Origin: Rufibacter latericius
Lineage (GTDB): Bacteria; Bacteroidota; Bacteroidia; Cytophagales; Hymenobacteraceae
Assembly (NCBI RefSeq): GCF_003721515.1
Contig: NZ_RJJD01000002.1
Span: 248,001 to 312,000 of the forward strand
DNA length: 64,000 nt
Direction of reading: 5' to 3'
Below the pieces are notes generated by a model, which had not been told where the DNA came from, did no database searches, and saw only the letters and a program-made list of their open reading frames with translations. A program made the position numbers and the translations under genes. Positions 58,699 to 64,000 of this stretch are shown piece by piece (the stretch's first letter is position 1; every line of letters begins with the position of its first letter).

Positions 58699-60078
58699 AT
58701 GGCGAAACGCAAATCAAACAAACTGTTGTACATTCTGGGAAGTCTTATTGTGCTTCTGTTGGTAGGCCTAATGGTAGCCAAAAAGAATGGGTGGATTGGC
58801 AAGGAAGAAGGAATTGAAGTGGCAGTAGCCAAGGCAAAGGCTGCCAATATCATAGAAAAAGTAAGCGCCTCGGGTAAGGTACAGCCCGAAATAGAGGTAA
58901 AGATAAGCCCCGATGTTTCTGGAGAAATCACCGAACTGTATGTGAAAGAAGGAGATTCTGTAGTAGCAGGCCAACTATTGCTCCGCATCAGGCCTGACAA
59001 TTACCAGGCCATGGTGGAAATGCAATCGGCTTCGGTGAATACCCAACGGGCAAACCTGGCTCAATCCCGAGCGCGGTTAAATCAGGCGGTAGCCAATAGC
59101 AAGAACATCCGTCAGTCATTTGAGCGCAACCAGAAGTTGTTTGAGCAAAAGGTGATTTCCCAATCAGAGATGGATGCCGCCCGCGCTCAATTTGAAGCCA
59201 ACCGTGCCGAGGTAGACGCCGCCCGCCAGAGTGTTCGGGCAGCGGAGTCAACGGTACGCAGCGCCAGCGCCTCCCTGGAGGAATCCCGCCGGAACCTAGA
59301 CAAGACCACCATCTACGCTCCGGTAAGCGGCACCGTTTCTAAGCTGAACGTAGAACGCGGCGAACGTGTGGTAGGAACCTCCCAAATGGCCGGTACCGAG
59401 ATCATGCGCATTGCCAACCTCAACAACATGGAGATTCGGGTAAACGTGAACGAGAACGATATCGTGCGGGTGCGACTGAATGATTCGGCGGTGATAGAGG
59501 TAGATTCTTACACTAACACCAACCGTAAGTTCAGAGGAATTGTTACTTCCATTGCCAACACGGCCAAAGACGCTACTACTTTAGAGGCAGTTACCGAATT
59601 TGAGGTTAGAATCAGGTTGCTCAACGAGTCTTACAAAGATTTAATCCAGAAGAATGGCCGTACGCCTTTCAGACCGGGCATGACTGCTTCGGTGGACATT
59701 ATCACCGATCAGAAAAACAATGTGCTGTCGGTTCCGTTAGCGGCTGTAACTACCCGGGCAAAAGAAAAGGAGGGTTCTAAAAAAGAACCTTTGGCTAACA
59801 GCCTTGCCCAAGAAGACAAACCCGTGCGGGCAGAAGACCGGCCACAGGAAGTTGTGTTTGTGCACGAAGGCGGGAAAGTAAAAATGGTGAAAGTGACCAC
59901 CGGCATCAGTGATTTTGATAATATTGAGATCCTGTCCGGATTAAAATCTGGTCAGGAGGTAGTGTCTGGTCCGTTCAGAGCCGTTTCTAAGCAGCTTAAG
60001 GAAGGAGATCTGGTTACCATCAAAGATGAGAAAGCACTAAGCAAAGAGTTGAAAGAAGATACGTCAGAAGAAGATTAA
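58699..60078 (+). CDS. Periplasmic adaptor subunit of an exporter (HlyD/MacA-like)
   Basis: Membrane-fusion protein linking an inner-membrane pump to TolC, 459 residues. One N-terminal membrane helix is at about 8-25 (LLYILGSLIVLLLVGLMVA). A biotinyl-lipoyl half-motif follows (SASGKVQPEIEVKISPDVSG, then EITELYVKEGDSV). A coiled-coil hairpin lies at about 110-195 (RQSFERNQKLFEQKVISQSE). The second lipoyl half is TTIYAPVSGTVSKLNVERGE, followed by a beta-barrel and membrane-proximal domain. It resembles MacA-type adaptors of ABC exporters, but no pump gene follows; the next gene is gpsA. Confidence 0.92.
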   Translation: MAKRKSNKLLYILGSLIVLLLVGLMVAKKNGWIGKEEGIEVAVAKAKAANIIEKVSASGKVQPEIEVKISPDVSGEITELYVKEGDSVVAGQLLLRIRPDNYQAMVEMQSASVNTQRANLAQSRARLNQAVANSKNIRQSFERNQKLFEQKVISQSEMDAARAQFEANRAEVDAARQSVRAAESTVRSASASLEESRRNLDKTTIYAPVSGTVSKLNVERGERVVGTSQMAGTEIMRIANLNNMEIRVNVNENDIVRVRLNDSAVIEVDSYTNTNRKFRGIVTSIANTAKDATTLEAVTEFEVRIRLLNESYKDLIQKNGRTPFRPGMTASVDIITDQKNNVLSVPLAAVTTRAKEKEGSKKEPLANSLAQEDKPVRAEDRPQEVVFVHEGGKVKMVKVTTGISDFDNIEILSGLKSGQEVVSGPFRAVSKQLKEGDLVTIKDEKALSKELKEDTSEED

Positions 60079-60081
60079 GCC

Positions 60082-61080
60082 TTGCAGGAACGAGAAAGAA
60101 TAGCCGTTTTAGGCGGTGGAAGTTGGGCTACAGCCCTGGTGAAGATTTTATCGGAAAACAAAACAGATGTAAGCTGGTGGCTTAGAAACAAGGAGGATGT
60201 GAACCATCTTTGTCAATATGCCCACAATCCCAGGTACCTGAGCGGTATCCATTTCAACCTGGAATATGTTCATCCGTCCAATGACATCCTGGAAACCGTT
60301 GCGCAGGCAGATTGGGTTATTCTGGCGGTTCCGGCAGCCTTTGTGAAGCAGGCTTTGTCTCCGCTTGCCCAGGATGCCTTTCAGGGGAAAACCTTGGTGT
60401 CTGCTATCAAAGGGATGATTCCCGGCGAAAACCTGCTCATCACCGATTTCCTGGAGCAGCATTACGGGGTTCCTGCTGAACGGCAATGCGTCATTGCCGG
60501 ACCATGCCACGCCGAGGAAGTTGCCCTGGAAAAACAGTCTTACTTGACCATCGGTTCAATTGATCTGGCCCGCGCCGAAATGTTCTGCGCCTTGCTCCGG
60601 AACCGCTACGTAAAGGCCAACCCTCTGGATGATATTGACGGAGTAGAGTACTGTGCCGTCATGAAGAACATCATCGCGCTGGCCTGCGGCATTGCCCACG
60701 GCCTGAACTATGGCGACAACTTTCAGGCGGTACTGGTGTCAAATTCCATGGAAGAGATTGAGCGGTTCCTGGATGCTCTCATGCCCCTTCATCGTGACCT
60801 GAAAGGAAGTGCCTACTTAGGCGATTTGCTGGTGACGGCGTATTCCCAATTCAGCCGGAATAGAACCTTCGGGAATATGATCGGAAGGGGTTATACGGTG
60901 AAGTCTGCTCAATTCGAGATGAACATGGTAGCTGAAGGCTATTATGCCGTGCAAAGCATTTATGAATTGAACAAGCGCCTGAAAGTAGACATGCCTATTA
61001 CCACAGCGGTGTACAACATCCTGTATGAGCGTATTTCACCAGGAGTTGAGATTGAAATCTTAAAGGATAAGTTTAAGTAA
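60082..61080 (+). CDS. gpsA: Glycerol-3-phosphate dehydrogenase [NAD(P)+]
   Basis: Makes sn-glycerol 3-phosphate from dihydroxyacetone phosphate for phospholipid synthesis. The 332-residue protein has the Rossmann motif VLGGGSWATALVKIL (usual form GAGSWGTALA) near residue 8, then WVILAVPAAFVKQALSPL, VSAIKGMIP, IAGPCHAEEVALEKQSY, the catalytic lysine region AVMKNIIALACGIAHGLNYG and GLGDLL-like KGSAYLGDLLVTAYSQFSRN. The start is TTG at 60082, 3 nt after the adaptor stop; no in-frame ATG lies before the Rossmann motif. It ends the sdaAB operon. Confidence 0.95.
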   Translation: MQERERIAVLGGGSWATALVKILSENKTDVSWWLRNKEDVNHLCQYAHNPRYLSGIHFNLEYVHPSNDILETVAQADWVILAVPAAFVKQALSPLAQDAFQGKTLVSAIKGMIPGENLLITDFLEQHYGVPAERQCVIAGPCHAEEVALEKQSYLTIGSIDLARAEMFCALLRNRYVKANPLDDIDGVEYCAVMKNIIALACGIAHGLNYGDNFQAVLVSNSMEEIERFLDALMPLHRDLKGSAYLGDLLVTAYSQFSRNRTFGNMIGRGYTVKSAQFEMNMVAEGYYAVQSIYELNKRLKVDMPITTAVYNILYERISPGVEIEILKDKFK

Positions 61081-61106
61081 AAACCTAAACTTATCACTTC
61101 TTATTT

Positions 61107-61150
61107 AAACAGAAATCCCGCTCTTGCATCCAGGAGCGGGATTTCTGTTT
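61107..61150. terminator. Terminator of the sdaAB-gpsA operon (bidirectional)
   Basis: AAACAGAAATCCCGCTC, 10-nt loop, and its exact complement: a 17-bp stem. Its 3' end, CTGTTT, runs into DGP copy 25. Confidence 0.93.
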
Positions 61151-61183
61151 TAGAGGTATTTTTATGAAAATAGCCCCTAAAAG
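61147..61183. repeat. DGP palindrome copy 25 (overlapping a terminator)
   Basis: GTTTTAGAGGTATTTTTATG against GAAAATAGCCCCTAAAAG. It lies between converging gpsA and maf. Confidence 0.8.
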
Positions 61184-61202
61184 GGTTAAAAAAAATTGTT
61201 CT

Positions 61203-61772
61203 TTAAAACACCAGCAGCTCTTCATACACCCGGTGCACCGGCAAGCCCATCACATTGAAATAAGAGCCTTCAATCCGTTCAATTCCTACCAACCCTAACC
61301 AGTCCTGGGCACCGTAGCTGCCAGCTTTGTCAAAGGGTTTATAATGGTTAATGTAGAAGTCAATCTCCTCGCGGGTAAGGTCCCGAAAATGAACGGTGGT
61401 CACGTCATGGAAGACTACGCTCTTGTCTTTGCTCAGGAGGCAAACTCCGGTGTACACTTCGTGGCTGCGGCCCGAGAGCATAGTGAGCATGCGGGTAGCC
61501 TGGGCGTGGTCGTAGGGTTTGTTCAGGATGGTTTCATCCAGACAAACGATGGTATCGGCGGTGATGATAACTTCGTCCTGTTCCAATTCGTCCTGGTAGA
61601 AACTGGCTTTGTGGGCCGCCAGATATTCGGCTACCTCGGCTCTGCCCAATTCAGGGGGATAGGTTTCATCCACTTCCTTCACCCGAATCTCAAAGGGAAG
61701 TCCTAAGTTGGTGAGCAGTTCTTTCCGGCGCGGGGAGTTGGAGGCCAGAATGTATTTTTTAGTTAAATTCAT
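61203..61772 (-). CDS. Maf-family nucleotide pyrophosphatase
   Basis: Hydrolyses non-canonical nucleoside triphosphates such as dTTP/UTP analogues, linked historically to septum formation. The 189 residues have the opening YILASNSPRRKELLTNLGLP (Maf motif SxSPRRxxLL), VKEVDETYPPEL, the catalytic Asp in VIITADTIVCLDETILNKP, MLTMLSGRSHEVYTGVCLLS and DKAGSYGAQDWLGLVGIERI. Its start overlaps the end of the upstream DUF1015 gene by 14 nt, so translation is coupled. Confidence 0.93.
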   Translation of the reverse strand: MNLTKKYILASNSPRRKELLTNLGLPFEIRVKEVDETYPPELGRAEVAEYLAAHKASFYQDELEQDEVIITADTIVCLDETILNKPYDHAQATRMLTMLSGRSHEVYTGVCLLSKDKSVVFHDVTTVHFRDLTREEIDFYINHYKPFDKAGSYGAQDWLGLVGIERIEGSYFNVMGLPVHRVYEELLVF

Positions 61773-63036
61773 TTTCGTCTATTGAGCTGAATAAAAATCC
61801 GCAGATGACTTTGGGGAAAAAGAAGGTTGATTTCTGGGGCATCACGGCACCGGAGTGACACACCCGCTGCACCTCTTCCATCTTCACTTCGTTGGTGATG
61901 AGCGCCAGTTGGGCTTTACCAGTATCTACTTTGGTTAGGCATTCAGCGAAGGACCGCACGTAGGAAAGTCCCGGGTAATGGCGCTGTTCTTCGGCGGAAA
62001 TGCCCAGTACCCGTTCCAGGATAAAGTAGTGCATGACGGTAAGGTCTAATTCTTTTACTTCCTGAGGGATGTCCCAATTCAACTGCGCATGAACCTCCGG
62101 TCTAAGCCGCGCTTTAAACGCTTCTCCCTGTAAGTACACGCCAAATGCCCATGGCTTTCCGGTGATGACCTCGTTCAATTCATACGTATCCTCGATGGGG
62201 GTGACCACAAAGAACTCCTGTAAACGGTCCAGAAACTCCCCGGGCGGAATGGGTAAATGGTCTAAAAGACGGTGGGTAGGAAGAATGCGAAGGTCGTCAG
62301 AAGCCGCATTGGTCAGGTACATGAGATGGTAATTGAAGGGCTCGTCTCCGGTGGCCTCAGGGTAAAGCTCCAGCATCTTTCTGCGGTACTGCAAAGAGCC
62401 TTCGTAGCGGTGGTGCCCATCGGCCAGAATCACTTGCTGGTCTTTCAGAAGGTCCACAAACCGTTGGATGACCCGGGCATCATGGATCACGGAAAGCACA
62501 TCGCGCACTCCCTGGTAATCTTCTGACTCATACAGAGGCGAGGTGATGCTCTCGTCCATGTACTGCTCCAGGGAAAAGGAGGGATCGGTGAACAGGCCAT
62601 GCGTGGCGCTGGTGTGCATCTGGGTTTCTTCCAGCAAGGCGATGCGGTCATTCACGGCGGCGGGAATGGTGTTCTCGTGCCGGAGGATCACCTGCTCTTC
62701 CCACTGATAGGCTTTGATGTGACACATGAATCCTTTGCGGCAATACTCACGGCTGGAGCCCGGCAACCTGAAATACTGGTAATATACGTAGATGCCCGGT
62801 AATTGGTCCTGGAGCAGGATTCCGGCACGTTTCCAATGTTCTGCGGTGCGGCGGGCACTGTCTGCGGGGTCTGGCCCCGGAGGAACCGATAAGTGGATGC
62901 TGTTATAGGAATTTCGGTACAGAGCCTGCCGCTGCTTCAAAGAAACCACATCGAACAGGGGAGAAGTGAGCGCGTCTATGGAAAACGGAAGCTTCGGGTT
63001 GTACCGGAAACCTTTGATAGGGAGAATTTCAGCCAT
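61759..63036 (-). CDS. DUF1015-family protein
   Basis: Conserved protein of unknown function, 425 residues. The family is recognised by ILPIKGFRYNPKLPF at the start, the central VILADGHHRYEGSLQYRRKM and the later SYVRSFAECLTKVDTGKAQL. It is cytoplasmic, with no signal peptide or membrane helix. The conserved His pair in DGHHRYE suggests an enzyme or nucleotide-binding protein, but no activity is known to me. It overlaps maf downstream. Confidence 0.88.
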   Translation of the reverse strand: MAEILPIKGFRYNPKLPFSIDALTSPLFDVVSLKQRQALYRNSYNSIHLSVPPGPDPADSARRTAEHWKRAGILLQDQLPGIYVYYQYFRLPGSSREYCRKGFMCHIKAYQWEEQVILRHENTIPAAVNDRIALLEETQMHTSATHGLFTDPSFSLEQYMDESITSPLYESEDYQGVRDVLSVIHDARVIQRFVDLLKDQQVILADGHHRYEGSLQYRRKMLELYPEATGDEPFNYHLMYLTNAASDDLRILPTHRLLDHLPIPPGEFLDRLQEFFVVTPIEDTYELNEVITGKPWAFGVYLQGEAFKARLRPEVHAQLNWDIPQEVKELDLTVMHYFILERVLGISAEEQRHYPGLSYVRSFAECLTKVDTGKAQLALITNEVKMEEVQRVCHSGAVMPQKSTFFFPKVICGFLFSSIDENEFN

Positions 63037-63041
63037 GTACT

Positions 63042-63077
63042 GTTTTGATGCTGTTTTAAGAAAAAGAGGCCGAAAAC
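63042..63077. repeat. DGP palindrome copy 26 (after pdxH)
   Basis: GTTTTGATGCTGTTTTAAG against AAAAAGAGGCCGAAAAC. It lies 2 nt from the pdxH stop and 6 nt from the DUF1015 start. Confidence 0.75.
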
Positions 63078-63078
63078 C

Positions 63079-63732
63079 TCAGGGAGCCAAGCGTTGGATA
63101 TGCCAGGTGGTGTTGCTTTCCAGTTCATACAACAACCGGTCATGCAAACGGTTCTGGCGTCCCTGCCAAAACTCTATCCGATCTGGTTTTACCAGGTAAC
63201 CGCCCCAATGCTCGGGCCGGGGTACCACTTCCATCTCCTTAAACTTGTTGGAGTACTCTTTCTCTAAGTTCTCCAGGATGGTACGATCTGAGATGGGTTG
63301 ACTTTGGGGCGAAGACCAGGCGCCAATCTGGCTCCCACGGGGCCGACTATGGAAATACGCATCGGAAATATCTGCCGAAACCCTTTCTACCCGGCCTTCC
63401 ACGCGCACCTGCCTTTCCAGCGCTGGCCAGAAGAAGGTGAGGGCGGCAAACGGGTTCTCCAGCAACTGCTGACCTTTGCGGCTTTCATAGTTGGTGTAAA
63501 AGATAAACCCTTCTTTCTCCAGGGCTTTCAGCAACACCACGCGGGCGGTAGGTCTTCCCAGGGCGTTGGCGGTACTCAGCGTCATAGCCGTTGGCTCGTC
63601 TGCCTTGGCGGTTAGCGCCTCCTGCATCCAGGTCTGGAACTGTTGGAGAGGGTCTCTGGATACGGCTTCCAGGGAGAGTTCCTTTAGAGAATAGTTTATC
63701 CTGATATCGGCGAGGGACAGAGGTGCATCCAT
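63079..63732 (-). CDS. pdxH: Pyridoxamine/pyridoxine 5'-phosphate oxidase
   Basis: FMN enzyme making pyridoxal 5'-phosphate. Motifs are LEAVSRDPLQQFQTWMQEAL, AMTLSTANALGRPTARVVLL, GFIFYTNYESRKGQQLLENP, ALTFFWPALERQVRVEGRVE, SRPRGSQIGAWSSPQSQPI and the C-terminal FWQGRQNRLHDRLLYE. The ATG at 63732 gives 217 residues, the family norm. A longer frame reaches 63867 but contains a -7-like TACTTTTG at 63770-63763. It is divergent from the algH-like gene. Confidence 0.96.
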   Translation of the reverse strand: MDAPLSLADIRINYSLKELSLEAVSRDPLQQFQTWMQEALTAKADEPTAMTLSTANALGRPTARVVLLKALEKEGFIFYTNYESRKGQQLLENPFAALTFFWPALERQVRVEGRVERVSADISDAYFHSRPRGSQIGAWSSPQSQPISDRTILENLEKEYSNKFKEMEVVPRPEHWGGYLVKPDRIEFWQGRQNRLHDRLLYELESNTTWHIQRLAP

Positions 63733-63762
63733 GGAATTGACACGGTAATGATTAAATAGGCC

Positions 63763-63770
63763 CAAAAGTA
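63763..63770 (-). promoter_or_regulatory. Probable pdxH -7 element
   Basis: Minus-strand TACTTTTG fits TAnnTTTG, about 30 nt upstream of the chosen pdxH ATG. The -33 element is unclear. Confidence 0.45.
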
Positions 63771-63894
63771 GGGCTTTCTCTTTAATATAGGGAAGATTGG
63801 TTTCAAAAGCCCCCCTTATCAAAGAAACAGATACGACCGCTTCTTTTTCGGCGTTTAAAGTACGCAATTTAAGGGCTCCCGCAAACCAAAAGCC

Positions 63895-63911
63895 TACCTA
63901 TTCAGTAGGTA
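63895..63911. promoter_or_regulatory. Small inverted repeat before the algH-like gene
   Basis: TACCTA, TTCAG, TAGGTA: 6-bp arms, 24 nt before the first ATG. Operator or leader hairpin; support is weak. Confidence 0.25.
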
Positions 63912-63935
63912 TAGAGAGCTTAAACCACGGAAAAG

Positions 63936-64000
63936 ATGACTAGAAAAATGGCGAAAGAAATCCAAAAGGGAAGCATACTGATCTCTGAACCCTTCCTAGG
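63936..64000 (+). CDS. YqgE/AlgH family protein, N-terminal fragment
   Basis: Only the first 21 codons are present; the gene runs off the right edge. From either ATG (63936 or 63948) the reading is AKEIQKGSILISEPFLG, matching the conserved opening of YqgE/AlgH proteins (QKGSLLISEPFL type). The family is widespread and of unknown biochemical role. The divergent pdxH-algH neighbourhood is, as I recall, common in Bacteroidota, which supports the call despite the short fragment. Confidence 0.75.
   Translation, partial: MTRKMAKEIQKGSILISEPFL

Noticed and set aside
1-64000. tRNA, rRNA, tmRNA, RNase P RNA or SRP RNA genes
   Set aside because: I looked for their conserved stretches on both strands and saw none.

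Overview
The window looks like chromosomal sequence from a Bacteroidota bacterium of the order Cytophagales. A member of the Hymenobacteraceae (Rufibacter/Pontibacter/Adhaeribacter type) is an inference. The signs are a SusC/SusD pair, a type IX secretion (T9SS) sorting tail, a TamL-type outer-membrane lipoprotein, a fused E1 alpha/beta 2-oxoacid dehydrogenase, and several promoters of the Bacteroidota form TTG-N16..20-TAnnTTTG. I see no transposase, integrase, phage gene, CRISPR array, tRNA or rRNA. Gene content is mostly housekeeping and catabolic.

Layout. 1-9108 is a phenylacetate (paa) catabolic operon on +: paaA (5' truncated by the window edge), paaB, paaC, paaD, paaG, paaH, paaJ, paaY, paaZ and a crotonase-family hydratase, closed by a strong terminator. 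9307-12356 holds a GNAT acetyltransferase and proB-proA. 12552-14713 is a convergent NAD-salvage pair (pncA, pncB). 15057-19474 has a small membrane protein, a cupin, a LysR regulator, threonine synthase and a lipoprotein dipeptidase. 19510-21958 (-) is merR-dprA-pabC-like. 22222-27616 (+) is alaS, gatB and a TlpA-like lipoprotein. 27699-35813 mixes a hypothetical protein, a thioesterase, pcm, a polyprenyl glycosylphosphotransferase, ribE, a PAP2 phosphatase, hemF and the E1 fusion. 36067-39277 is tamL head-to-head with a SpoU rRNA methyltransferase. 39601-42195 (-) is an ECF sigma factor, an anti-sigma-like membrane protein and a beta-barrel protein. 42528-49048 has a rhodanese, a bestrophin-like protein, an unknown protein, a two-component system, a CoA-binding protein and a FAD enzyme. 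49681-55154 is susC, susD and a protein that is little more than a T9SS tail. 55352-64000 has tryptophan 2,3-dioxygenase, then sdaAB-tolC-hlyD-gpsA, then maf, a DUF1015 gene, pdxH and the start of algH/yqgE.

The most striking signal is not a gene. About 26 copies of a dispersed intergenic palindrome (called DGP here) occur in 64 kb. The idealised half-site is GTTTTAGGGCCTGTTTTC, followed after 1-2 bases by its reverse complement. Copies differ in sequence but usually keep the symmetry. I found none inside a gene, and most sit directly after a stop codon. They are often nested in, abutting, or shortly before intrinsic-terminator hairpins. A second group consists of long imperfect inverted repeats built from short words (GAGTCTTGAGTTCTGAG type at three sites, a different one before ribE, and a CGTG-word run before gatB). 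I do not recognise any of these as a named family. Coordinates and copy counts come from reading by eye.
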